A DNA stretch of 35,542 nt from Chara braunii. Its lineage: Eukaryota > Streptophyta > Charophyceae > Charales > Characeae. The stretch is from NCBI GenBank assembly GCA_003427395.1, contig BFEA01000728.1:167194-202735 (forward strand), in the 5' to 3' direction. Below, one piece after another: positions 1-9,511 of this stretch. A model generated the notes under the pieces. It did not search any database and was not told the DNA's origin. It saw only the letters and a program-made list of their open reading frames with translations. A program made the translations under genes and the position numbers. Every line of letters begins with the position of its first letter. Position 1 is the stretch's first letter.

Positions 1-232
1 AAGAGCCTGGAAGTTTCCCTGTAGGGAAATAGGCTGGGGCCTGTAGGCCCTGTCAGAAGGAAGCTTCCAGGCAAGAGCCTGGAAGTTTCCCTGTAGGGAA
101 ACAGGATGGAGCCTGTTGGTCCTTTCTCGGGCTGTCAGGCTGAACCGTCGGCAGGGCCTGTAAGCCTTGGATATCAGGCTTAAAGCCTGAAATTCAGGTT
201 TTTGGCCTGAACGACGTCAGGCCTGCACAATG
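1..232. repeat. GGCCTG-rich low-complexity repeat with a 72-bp tandem step
   Basis: The 29 bases at 1-29 recur exactly at 73-101, so the start of the window is a tandem repeat with a step of 72 bp. The following 130 bases are dense in GGCCTG, AGGCCTG and AGGCTGAA words. A phrase of the form AGGCTGAAC...GGGCCTGTAAGCC occurs here and again near 35363-35402, so both ends of the contig carry members of the same repeat family. No coding frame is supported. Confidence 0.7.
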
Positions 233-1466
233 GCCTGTGTGTGCATGTGCAGCATGTAACAAGGACACTCTAAATGCCTTCTGCTGCATAGTGCACAAAC
301 CAATTTAAAATAAATAAATAAATAATTGGTGGCTGTGTCAGAGACTATCCATTCAGGTTCAACAGGCAAGTTCAGATTCCTACAAACGGAAACTATTTTA
401 CTTTGACTCGTCTGCAAACAGAAAGCGCAAGGAACGAAAATCAGTTCTAACTTATGCTGTCTGTCAGATGTTAATGGCTGTACGTCTAACTTATCAAAAT
501 AAAAATAGAATCGTTTGTTGGGTCTGTTTGTAGAATGGGATCTTGCCCGAACTTATCACCTGGAATCTACCCCTCCCTCAATTCTTCTTGAATGTCTCTT
601 GTCGTCAACGTCCCTGAGCGATCCAGATAGCGTGCGCGAGTCCTGCTGAGCTGGCCAGCCCTGGACAGTTTTTATCCTCGCATGCATCGAGCCTTACACT
701 GACCGATTGGCTGATCAGGAGACGTTTATATGGACGGCCCCCGAAGTCCTCAGGAATTCTCTAACGTCGTAGATAGGACGACGATCACAGCCAATGGAAG
801 GTACCCCGCCAGACCGACGCCGGTGGGTATTTATAGACGCCCGGTCTCGTTTGTCCCATAGGGCTGGCCTGCCCCTCAGAACCCCTCTACAGTGCAGCGA
901 GCAGACAAAGGACAAAGCAGAAAAGCACGCGTGCTCTACTCCCGGTGGGTTGGCATGGTGACCGTGACCCAGTGCTTCGTCCAGGGCCCTTCAGATAGCA
1001 CTGCCCTCTCCTTCCAGATGCTCCACGTGAAGGCTGACGATTCTCAAGGTTGAGTGCACACGACTCCTCACATGAGAGGACTCTCAAGATAGAACACACA
1101 TCCTCACGGTAAGAAGTGTCGAAGAGGGTAGATAAGGATAGGTGCAACTTACCTCAAAATAGCTGCCCCCAACCACAGATGACCCGATGTTGATTGTGAT
1201 GACCAATCGCTGCTTCGGCACAACCAGCATTGCACAACCGTTCCACCTCAGCATCAATCACACACCGGATAGTTCTCATCACACTCCGAACACCCAATAA
1301 TCACACCACATAGCCTTCTTGGCGATACCCCTCACCACCTGGGTCGCCTACTTATCTTCGCCCTCCTCATTACACACGTCCCACGGCACGGTCGCTCACC
1401 GTACACACCGCGTGCATGTACCGCATTAGGCAGAAGATAAGCGCCAGATTAGCGCACCGAACCACA
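233..1466. other. Gene-free stretch, unclassified repeat DNA
   Basis: No reading frame here resembles a known protein; those present are short and contradict one another on both strands. A short TAAA-type run lies at about 307-330. If the minus-strand primer site at 1467-1478 is real, this stretch would be the leader or internal part of a minus-strand LTR element, but I cannot recognise any gag or pol domain in it. Confidence 0.5.
700..850 (+). promoter_or_regulatory. Two CCAAT/TATA-like pairs (weak)
   Basis: GATTGG (inverted CCAAT) near 704 is followed by TTTATATGG near 726. AGCCAATGG near 790 is followed by GGTATTTATAGACG near 824. The spacing resembles a core promoter and a similar arrangement recurs near 2010-2045. 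No gene follows either pair, so these may be promoter relics of LTRs or chance. Confidence 0.2.
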
Positions 1467-1478
1467 GCTCCGATACCA
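1467..1478 (-). other. Possible tRNA primer-binding site, minus strand
   Basis: On the minus strand this reads TGGTATCGGAGC. The same 12 bases occur on the plus strand at 28421-28432 in front of element G5, and they differ by one base from the initiator tRNA-Met site TGGTATCAGAGC. The site is preceded on its own strand by TTGCA, which could end an LTR. This suggests a minus-strand LTR element whose LTR lies above 1480. No matching second LTR or coding region is seen. Confidence 0.4.
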
Positions 1479-2429
1479 AATTGCAAGGAAGATGAGCAAT
1501 AGCGCACTTCTCCAATCAAACAGCACCATACACATGAGACCAGATAGTCGTGACCTCGAACCAAAAGCAAAATTGCATCACGAGTTTTGCCAAATAAGAG
1601 CACACCAAAAACTCATAATTGACAATGCTGGAATAGTCTCATCATCATCATCAACGAAGAACCAATGTTCATATCCTATCTGGCGCTCGGCGCCCAGACT
1701 ACAAATGGCAGATTCTATCTAGCCTACTCTACAATGCCGCTTATGACGTCAACAACTCCCCGAAGTACGAGCAGATCTCGGCCAATGTCGCACGCTTCAA
1801 GCGCCAGGTATGTCTCCCCTATCACTCACAACCTCGTTCCCCAGCTCACAGATGCCACTTGCACCCAAGGACCACCATGCGCCCCATCGAGCATACAGCA
1901 GCGCAACTCGGCTATGGCTGTCTGCTCCTTCCAGCTCGCCTGTGAGCGCGTGAGCCTGGCAGGCGATAGCGCAGCAGCGCTTGTGCACAAAGCGGCCAGT
2001 GCCCGAATGACCAATGCGTGGGCAGGCCCTTCCCTATATAGAAGTGGCCTGCTGCTGCGTGTTGTGCTGCGGTACTGGGCCCCGACCCAGAAGCTTCCGG
2101 TAGGCCCAGGGAGGCTGAGCCTCAGTCTGAAGGAAACAGGCCCAGGGCCTGAGGCGGTTACCAGCACCCAACTGCCCTCAGCCTTTGTTCAGTCCATTGT
2201 GTGTATCCGGCCCAGGGCCTGCCTCAGTTACATGCAATGAAAGGCGGCCAGGGCCTGGGTGCTTCCAATCGACTGGCGCTGCGCAACTGCCTGAATTTCC
2301 CCAGTTGCGTGGTGACCCTGAAATGGCCTGTAGGGCCTCGGTCGTGCCTGTCTTCACTTAGGGCGGCCGACTGTGTGAAAATTGGGCCCTGTAGGGCATA
2401 TCGAGGCCCTATGCCTCGCAAATGCAAAT
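1479..2429 (-). other. Possible LTR or repeat DNA, gene-free
   Basis: This stretch lies where the LTR of a minus-strand element would sit if the primer site at 1467-1478 is genuine. It contains a CCAAT-like word near 2010 and a CTATATAG box near 2034, and from 2090 to 2425 it is dense in GGGCCTG and CAGGCCC words like both contig ends. A 191-codon open frame at 1665-2240 on the plus strand shows no domain and overlaps other frames equally long; I do not call it a gene. Confidence 0.3.
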
Positions 2430-3120
2430 TCGAATCTCAATTAATTCGTTCAAAATTCATTTCGCAGTTTACTTCAATTAATTTGGAATTTGCATTTTTT
2501 TTTTATATCTCAAACTTTTCACTCTCCTTACAAACGATATTAATTCGGCAATTAACTAGGCTACCAGAGTGGCCAGGGGCCACTTGCCTGACTGGGCCAA
2601 AAAAAAACAAAAAGAAAAACCTTCCTTGGTCTCGTCGTCGCAGTTTACTTCAAACAACCTCCTCACCCGTGCCCTTCAAACAAAACTAGGCTACCTATTT
2701 TGGGTTGTGAACTCGTCGTCGCAGTTTACTTCAATTAATTTGGAATTTGCATTTTTTTTTTGCTAGGACCTTCCTTGGTCCTTGCATAGTCGGGCCGACC
2801 GGGAAAATAGGTTGACCCGGGCGGCCTGGCTGGTAGCCTAGGCAATTAATCAAATTTCATGAATTTTCAAGCTTTTTGTTTAATTCCTCCTCGTTAGAAT
2901 TCATCAATTATTAATTTGAAATTAACTCGGAATTACTTCCGAATTAATTTGGAATTTCAACCTTTTCCCCTTCTTACGGTTAATTTTTTTCGAATAAATT
3001 CAATTTATCCGTGATTAGTTTAATTCAAAAATACTTCAAGAGTTAATTTTTTTCAAAAAAATATATTATCAAATGTATTTCTGAACTCGTCAATTATTTT
3101 CGAGACACTCCCACCTCCTC
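2430..3120. repeat. AT-rich mosaic of short duplicated blocks
   Basis: Several blocks occur more than once. CGCAGTTTACTTCAATTAAT starts at 2463 and 2720, and its first half also at about 2638. AACTAGGCTACC is at 2554 and 2694. ACCTTCCTTGGTC is at about 2619 and 2768. A 25-base piece of the downstream gag remnant (3524-3548) is embedded at 2655-2679. The rest to 3120 is AT-rich with TTAATTTGGAATTT-like words and no coding frame. Confidence 0.7.
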
Positions 3121-3989
3121 CTCGCCAAGTTACAATAAGCTTTCCAACTCCACAACGTCCCCCTTATCCATTGGCTTTCCATCGCCGTCAACAAACTCGT
3201 CGACACCACCCGTCGATGGTGGGTCACCGAATCAGCCAACTAACACTCTGCCGGTCTACCTCCCCTCTCCTTCCTTGAGTGGGCCTCCCTCCTCTCCGCC
3301 ACCTTCCGCCCACATAAGACAATCGACGACTACGTCGACTAGACCAGTTTTCCAGGCTTCGCCAAAACGGCCCCACCGACCGCTTCGTCGGATATGTCCG
3401 TACCCTCTGCCAAAACATTCCCCATAACCAGATCAGCGATAACAACTTCATCTCCCACTTCAAGCGGATCTACCGAAAGAGGATCGCATCTGCCCTCGCC
3501 TATGAGCCACCCATGTCCTGCACCAACCTCCTCACCCGTGCCCTTCAACACGATCGCCTTCTTTGCCCCGTGCGCCGTCCCACCACCTCCCGTTCAAGAT
3601 TCTTTCACAACATCTCCACGGATGAGACCACCATAGCATCCCCCTCCGACGACGAGTTCACAACCCTTCTCGTTGAGCCCGACACCATCTCTGACTCCTC
3701 TGCCCCGATGTCCCTTAGTTCGGCGGAACTCAACACCATCCTGTTCTTGTGTATGGAATGCAAGGATTGCATGGCTCGACCATCTTCCATCACCCAAACC
3801 CCCCGTCTCAAGAAACTCACAACCGAGGAAGGCGCATACCTGCATGCCAACAATGGCTGCTCCCGTTGCCGGCAGCTTGGACACCAGCAAACAAACTGCC
3901 CCAACGCCGGCCAGTTCACTCGACACGTGAACAAACCTGCGACATCCACTCCCTCGGCCGCCACGGGACCCGGCCCCTCCTCATCTTGA
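3121..3989 (+). pseudogene. Degenerate Ty3/gypsy-like gag (element G1)
   Basis: Gag packages element RNA into virus-like particles. A broken frame runs from about 3121 with in-frame stops at 3136-3138, 3241-3243 and 3340-3342, then shifts frame between about 3343 and 3378 and continues open to 3989. Near its end is a CCHC zinc knuckle, CSRCRQLGHQQTNC (CX2CX4HX4C), at about 3861-3902, which is typical of gag nucleocapsid. The region is strikingly C-rich in third positions compared with the other elements here, and its protein does not resemble the G2/G4 or G5 gags, so it is a separate lineage. The gag assignment rests on the knuckle and the protease that follows. Confidence 0.6.
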
Positions 3990-3990
3990 A

Positions 3991-4746
3991 CTCTGTACCC
4001 TTGATCTCGAAGTGCACCTTACTCCATCGGCGACATCCTCTACCCCGTCGGGCGAGATCGTCACCGCCTCATGCTCTTCCACCCTCCTCCCCAACCCTTC
4101 CTCCATCTCCTTCTCCGATGTTGTTGCAGAACAAGCACGACTCCATCGACTCGTTATGTTTGGCCTCGAACAACGCCACCTCAACACCATGATCTCCTCC
4201 GCCTCCGCCGACTCCTCATCATTCCAGCTCAAATTCATCGCCGCCTCCCTCGGTGCGTCTACACTCAAGTTCCGGGTTCTCCTTGACATCGGAGCTACTA
4301 GTAACTTGATCACCGATGCTTGTGCCCGGAAAGACGGTCTCCCTTCCACCGGCTATGACTCCTCGATCCCCATTCGACTCGGGGACAAGGACACCACCGT
4401 TGTAGTAGACCGCACTGTACCCGAGACCACAATAATTGCCGGCTCTCTCCACAGTCAGGTCTCATTGGACTTCATTCACTTGATGTGTGACATCGTCCTA
4501 TGCACCCCATAGCTCGACCGTTTCATGCCCTACGCATTCCATCCCACCTTCTTTCGCATTACCACACCCCTCGGCTCTACCCTTGACATTCCCTACTTTC
4601 CCCCCCCAACCTCCCAACCTTCCGTCACTCCCCACCTGTTTCTTCACATGACTCGTTTCAACCCCGACTCTACCTATTATTGTCTTGTCCTTGACCATGA
4701 GCCTCTTCAGAACTTGCTTCAAATGGACAAACCCAACCAACTTTGA
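3991..4746 (+). pseudogene. Retropepsin-like aspartic protease remnant (element G1)
   Basis: This frame follows gag after a frame change near 3990. It holds VLLDIGATSNLIT, matching the retropepsin active-site pattern D-[TSC]-G-A-T although the second residue is Ile. About 60 residues later CDIVLCTP aligns with the usual strand ending in G-x-x-W-L, but the Trp codon is TAG (4510-4512). The same frame then stays open to 4746. No RT, RNase H or integrase of this element follows; the next base block belongs to a minus-strand element. The protease would have released the pol proteins. Confidence is good for family, low for exact ends. Confidence 0.6.
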
Positions 4747-4777
4747 GGAAACGATCAAACTTAGCGATGTAGCCTGG

Positions 4778-6319
4778 CTAGCTAGGTGTTAGGCCAGGTG
4801 GCTGGTCAGGAAACTGATAGGATAGGGGATTGCGAATTTGCCACCCGAGGTGTAGCCGATTAGGTGTCATCCCTGTGGAGGAGTGTATGGAGCTGTTGTA
4901 CAATCCCTGCACAATCGGCAATTCCTCATCCCAAGAGTTTTGATCAGGCACAATTAGAGCTCGGAGAAGTTGGATCACAGTCTGGTTAATCTCCTCGGCC
5001 AGTCCATTGGCTTCAGGATGTCGGTCAGACGTCATCTTGAGTTTGATGTCATAGATCTGGGAGGTGACGTCCTTCCAATCTGCACTTATGAACCTAGTGT
5101 CCCCGTCACTCACAAGAGTTTCCGGGGGCCCACACTGCAGAATGTACTTTTTGTGAAACTCCTTGATCACAAGGATTGTTGGGGCATGAGGTGGCAATGG
5201 GATCAAATTCAGAAATTTTGAAAAGCGGTTAACGATCACCATTACTTGTGAATATCCGTTCCTGCTCTTCTTTCCCATGTCCGTGAAGTCGATGGAAAGA
5301 GACTCACCCAGGCCATCAGGAATAGGAAGAGGATGCAGCAACCCATAGGGCTTTTGTCGAGACGGTTTGATGCGTTGACAGACTTCACGCTCAGCCACAG
5401 ACTTTCGTGTCATTTCTTTCATCCCAGGTCATACAAACTTTTGCAATAGACTTCCGTATGTCTTTTCAAAACCGAAGTGTCCACTCCGGCTATGAGCCAA
5501 GTCCAAGAAGTGAGTACGGATAGGCTCGTGGTTGGGTACAAACAGTCGGTCGTACTTCCCGTAACATCGAAAGAGTAAACCTTTACACTCGTGGAAATTC
5601 GACTGACTGTTAGGGTCAGCTTGAATCTGCTCAAGGATGGGACTGAGTGTCGGGTCCTTGGCAGTATGCTTAATGAGTTTCTCCTTCAAATTCTTACGGA
5701 GATCATAGGAACCCACAAGGCAAGTCATGTACTCAGGATGGCGAGACAAAGCATCCGCAACGCGATTATAACAACCTTTCTTGTGCTTAAGTTCTGAATC
5801 ACATACATCAATCTCCTGCGGCCAGCGGGTCAATGTAGTTGATGGATTAATCTGTGTCTGGATCCATTTCAAAGTCTCATGATCTGAGAACACTTTGAAA
5901 TGGCGACCCAAGAGGTAATGTTTCCAATGATCTAGTGCCTCTCTCAAGGCACAGAGTTCTCGCATGTAAGTGGAGACAACTACCTTCTGACTGGGCATGC
6001 GTTTGCTGTAATACTCAAGCGAACGTAAGCCATCATTATCACCTTGCTGCAGCACTGCACCAATCCCATACAAGCTTGCATCCGTAGTTACTACGAATGT
6101 AAGTTTGGGATCTGCAATGCGGAGTACTGGATGACTCACCAAAGCCTCCTTCAATGTTTGGAAGGCTATTATGCATTCCCCATCCCACGTGTAAGACACG
6201 TTCTTGCTTGTCAATTTGGACAGCGGACCGGCGATGATAGAGAGTTTGGGTACAAACTTACGGTAGTACGATGCAAGATCAAGAAAGCAGAGCATCAATG
6301 CGCGGCAAAGGGTATGCAT
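4778..6319 (-). pseudogene. RNase H and integrase of G2 pol (broken)
   Basis: Two open stretches (6319-5429 and 5422-4778) are in one frame, separated by a TGA at 5429-5431 where a Trp is expected. The first begins with the tail of RT (LASYYRKFV), followed by RNase H with acidic residues D80, E121, D146 and D189 of that segment, then the integrase zinc region HSRSGHFGF. The CX2C half reads REVCQRIK, so one Cys is gone. The second stretch is the integrase core: Asp in SIDFTDMG, Asp in LVSDGDTRF, Glu in HPEANGLAEE, with Arg changed to Gly in the usual SDRD. It ends at LTPS, before the GPY/F module and any chromodomain. The enzyme would insert cDNA into the genome; this copy cannot be made intact. 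Confidence 0.85.
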
Positions 6320-7331
6320 TCTTTCTTGTTATTCTATTAAGTCTGCGGTAATCGATACACATCCATAACTTGCCTCCTTTCTTTGGGACAAACAAAAAGT
6401 GTGCACCGAATTCGGATTCGCTTGGCTTGATCCAACCTTTTTCAAGCATGTCATCGATCTACCTTCACAACTCTTCCAATTCGCTTGAGCCCATTCGGTA
6501 AACACAACCCTTTGGAGGAGTGATGCCTTCTATCAACTCGATCTTGTGTCGGACCGGACACACGGGAACCCCATGCGGTTCGGCGAAAACTTCAGGAAAT
6601 CGGTTGAGAAGGCTGCGGATCTTTGATGGGATCTCCGGAGGTGGATCATCCGCTTCTGGTGCAAGCATACCAGATTGCATAGGTGAAGCCAACACAACAG
6701 GATTTGAAGGAGAGTCGTTTGGACTAGAAGTCGACTTAGTAGAGGTAGAAGTAGTTGCATTAGAACTAGAAACGACATGCAAAGTAGAATCATTATGTAC
6801 AGCAAAAATAAAAGGCACATGAGCAGGCCTAACAAAGGCTATATACATTTGCTCATCAACTTTGCGCCTGCTCCACTTTTTGCAGAATACATTGAGAAAA
6901 GTTACTTGGGACTCGTGCGGCTCATCCAAGAGGACTGAACGCTCGATTCCCATGACATCTTTGACCATGAATGGTGAGTCCTTCCACGCGGTTCTTTCAC
7001 ATTGGGCCTACAACCAGCTCAAGCCAATAACCGCGTCGAAGAGGCACTTATCAAGGACATAGAAGTTCACCTCATGCGCAATTGTGCGGTCTGCGTCAAA
7101 GGTAGTGCGCACACGTTTGATTGCATGCGAAGATGTGACCTCTTGGTTGCCCAGTTGGGTCCAACAAGGATTCTGCAAACTCACTTGCTTCATTCCCAAG
7201 CGCGCCTTACGAATGTCATGTGGTGAGAAGTAGGTAGCGGTTGCACCACAATCAGCCAACGCACGAATGTAACGACCATTAATGAGGAGTTTGAAGAAGA
7301 TCAACTTCGTTTTCCCTTGTGAGCCCAACAC
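6279..7331 (-). pseudogene. Protease and N-terminal RT of G2 pol, RT core deleted
   Basis: One frame runs from 7331 to 6279 with stops at 7008-7010, 6465-6467 and 6459-6461. The protease shows ALADCGATATYFSP (active-site Asp in DCGAT) and FDAVIGLSWL near its end. A linker rich in Ser and Thr follows, then PPKGCVYRMGSSELEEL and the first RT motifs, including [19 protein letters not shown] and PLPRIDALL. At about 6283-6292 the sequence jumps to the far end of RT (LASYYRKFV), skipping the motif with the first catalytic Asp and the YxDD box; about 165 residues are missing judged from ordinary Ty3/gypsy RTs. The two stops at 6459 and 6465 fit CAG-to-TAG and CGA-to-TGA. Confidence 0.8.
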
Positions 7332-7629
7332 GACAAGAGAGCATGAAAGTCAATTTGTTATGACTCCACCCAAGGCTCCTTGTAGAGGACGTGAAATTTC
7401 TCAGCCTTGGAATCAACATCAAATGGGGTCCAGGAGAGGGTTGTTGAGTGGGATCAGAATTCGGTGAAGGACCTGTACTTACATGTTCAGCCTCTTCGTC
7501 TGTAGAGTGTGATGATGATGTCTCTACCCCCTTTGCTGGTTTCCTTGCTGCAATCTGAAGCAATGTTGGACTGAGTGTCCCGATTTGGTGGAATGCAGAC
7601 AAACCCCTTTCTTCACCGTGTGTTTCCAC
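7279..7629 (-). pseudogene. Start of G2 pol in the -1 frame after gag
   Basis: This frame overlaps the gag end and is offset by -1 from gag. Just past the gag TAG (7524-7526) it reads KGVETSSSHSTDEEAEH, which aligns with GIESDSANSTAGES in G4 at its own gag/pol junction. Near 7400-7350 a third frame carries FHVLYKEPWVES, matching NVLYVEPWEES in G4, so at least one indel lies in between. A further shift near an AAAA run at about 7314-7320 leads into the protease frame. This is a linker between nucleocapsid and protease with no catalytic motif. Confidence 0.55.
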
Positions 7630-8984
7630 TCACTTTCACTAATCCGAAGATCTGCCCATGGTTTTGTGGCAGGATCCTCTTGTTTGGGTGGAATCTTCGC
7701 TCCCTTGGGAAGGAGAATGGTGTTAGTGTTGTTCTTCACTGTGTTCCTCGGTCCCTTACTTTTGAAGGCGGTCTTTTTAAAGACATTGATTGATTCATCA
7801 CCATCCACATAATCGGACTCATGGGCTGACGAAGAGCAAGATGCCTCGCAGTCTTGCTCTTGATCGTCACCAAGAGAAGGGTCCTCTGAGAGGGTATCCT
7901 CGTCAACCTCAAGTAAATCGTGCACTGCAAAACGGTTGCTACCCGGAAACCGTTTGCGGCTGGTGGTCTTTTTGCCACCCGATCCACCCGGGAGGTCTTG
8001 TGCCTCCAGCGTGGCTCAATCCCGCATGAGGGAAAGCCAATCTGTATATGCTATGAGTCTAAGCCCCAGGCGATGTGTTACAATAGAGGGAACCGTGCCT
8101 TTAAGCACATCCAAGCAAGATTGGGTAGTCATCTCGAAATCCGGAGTAGCAAAAAATTCACTAACATACCGTTGTAGCCTATGCATGGAGCCGGTCCACT
8201 TGCTGTGCTTGAGCTTGTCAAGCTTGAGTCTAACTTTAGCTGCAGCATGTGGATCAGCATATTGCTTGATCAAGAGATCTTCGAACGTGGCTATTGGTGT
8301 AGCCTTCAACCATTTGTTCAGGCCTATTCTTTTATAGCTTAACTGTATAACTTGGACTTCTAAGAAACCCCTTATGGCGGGTTCCACATTGGTCCCTAGG
8401 AATGCCGACTGAGTAACTGGGGGTGTCCCCAACACATCAAAGTAGGATCACATAGAGCTAATCCAAAACTTGATGTCGTCTTTTCCGTCATACTTAAACA
8501 AAATTTGTGCCGCCTTCATGTCCACGTAGGGAAAGTTGCCTCTAGGACCAGCAATTTCTGGGTCCGAATTCGGGATAACAACCGTTCCAGAATGCCTTGC
8601 ACTGCCACTTGCCACTGCAACAGCAGTAGCAGCAACAACGGGGTTTGGACCTGCTGCAGATCCAGATAGGTTGTTGACCACACTCAAAGAAGAAGAAGAA
8701 GAAGAAGAAGATATAGTTAGAGGTGCAAGAACGGACTGACACGCAACACTAGAAGCAGGGTAAGCAGACAGAAGGACACCTTGGGCTGGCTGCATGTTAG
8801 CAAAGTGTTGCAGCTGGTCACGGTGCTGCTGCGCCATCAGGGCCATATCCTCGCGCAACATCTTGAGTTCGTCAAACATTTTTGCGAGTTGGCCAGTGTG
8901 GTCTTCAATAACCCGAACTTCTACTAAGGCCCTGAGGAGTGGAAGTGTACTACGTAATGCAAGAGAGAATTGAGTGGTGTCCAA
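7524..8984 (-). pseudogene. Gag of G2 (N-terminus deleted, two stops)
   Basis: One frame runs from 8984 to 7524 with TGA stops at 8448-8450 and 8016-8018. It aligns along its length with the G4 gag: EDHTGQLAKMF with EDHTTPIAEVF, NVEPAIRGFLEVQ with NVEPVVRGFLEVQ, DPHAAAKVRLKLDK with DPHAAARARIQLDK, and SKWTGSM in both. A run of Ser from a GAA/TTC microsatellite sits at about 8686-8711. The zinc knuckle is CLHSTKSGHSVQHC, so its second Cys has become Ser. The first residues (MDTTQFS, from a TTG codon) correspond to untranslated leader in G4 (near 25365), so about 0.6 kb including the true gag start has been deleted near 8945. Confidence 0.8.
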
Positions 8985-9231
8985 GGTGCGACTCAGGCGG
9001 ATTGTGCGGTAAAGTCCGCTAAAACTTAAAGAGTCTCAGCTGAGATCCTCTCAGCAGCGAGTGTCCTGGTCCGAAAGCATGAACTCCGAATCCCAATCAG
9101 ATAGAGCAAGGTAACTTGCGTCAACAGACTTGGGCTTGAGGGGCCCTTCTTGTTTGGGCCTGGTCCTGCTGAGTCCCAAATGGTCCCAGTGGAGTCAGAC
9201 TCGGGTCCCAACCAACAAGAGTTCCACAAAG
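8985..9231 (-). other. Downstream part of the G2 leader
   Basis: On the minus strand this aligns with the G4 leader at about 25100-25340: GTGGAACTC followed by TTGGTTGGGACC, a block of GGGACC/GGGACT repeats, then GGGATTCGGAGTTCAT and TCTCAGCTGAGA. It is non-coding. It was once joined directly to 18795, before the LINE inserted. Confidence 0.8.
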
Positions 9232-9243
9232 ACCTACTCTCTA

Positions 9244-9246
<3 letters not shown>
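9232..9246. repeat. LINE target-site duplication, copy at the 3' end
   Basis: ACCTACTCTCTACCC here matches ACCTACTCTCTGCCC at 18780-18794 with one difference. The two copies flank the LINE exactly, one next to the poly(T) (poly(A) on the LINE strand), the other at its 5' end. A 15-bp duplication is typical of target-primed reverse transcription. Confidence 0.85.
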
Positions 9247-9275
<29 letters not shown>

Positions 9276-9511
9276 NGCGATACACCCTGCTGTTTCGGTC
9301 TGTTATCCTCCTGTTACCAAAAAGAGGCTGGCGCATCACCTCCTCCCACCTGGTCGGAGTTGGTGCCAGGCATTGATGGGTCGGGCCCAAAAGTCATCCC
9401 TGACCAGGTCCGAATGGGCTGCGTCACGGGGTGAGTGGCGCTCTATGCGTGGACTGTCTCTTATACACATCTAGATGTGTATAAGAGACAGGGCCACCAC
9501 TCATCCCATCC
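9276..9511. other. Assembly artefact: mate-pair chimera inside the LINE tail
   Basis: After an N at 9276, bases 9277-9357 repeat 11365-11445 exactly. A 22-base gap follows, then 9358-9453 matches about 11468-11563 at roughly 84 percent. Next comes the 38-base Nextera junction (9454-9491), then about 20 bases of unrelated flank (9492-9511) leading into a second poly(T) and the LINE 3' UTR. This is the order end-of-fragment, junction, start-of-fragment expected of a circularised mate-pair read from another LINE copy. Deleting 9276-9511 rejoins the target duplication and poly(T) to the 3' UTR. Confidence 0.93.
9454..9491. other. Nextera (Tn5 mosaic end) mate-pair junction adapter
   Basis: CTGTCTCTTATACACATCT (9454-9472) is followed directly by AGATGTGTATAAGAGACAG (9473-9491), a perfect 38-base palindrome. 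Both halves are the 19-base Tn5 mosaic end used in Nextera kits, and their head-to-head fusion is the known mate-pair circularisation junction. It is library sequence, not genomic. Confidence 0.98.

Noticed and set aside
1665-2689. Open frames of 191 and 162 codons on the plus strand
   Set aside because: No recognisable domain, overlapping equally long frames on the other strand, and located in GGCCTG-rich or AT-rich repeat DNA.
8686-8711. Functional poly-Ser domain in G2 gag
   Set aside because: It is a GAA/TTC microsatellite; the matching place in G4 has only a short Ser run.
9454-9491. A natural Tn5/IS50 end
   Set aside because: The two mosaic ends are fused head to head with nothing between, exactly the Nextera mate-pair junction; no transposase gene or IS50 sequence is present.
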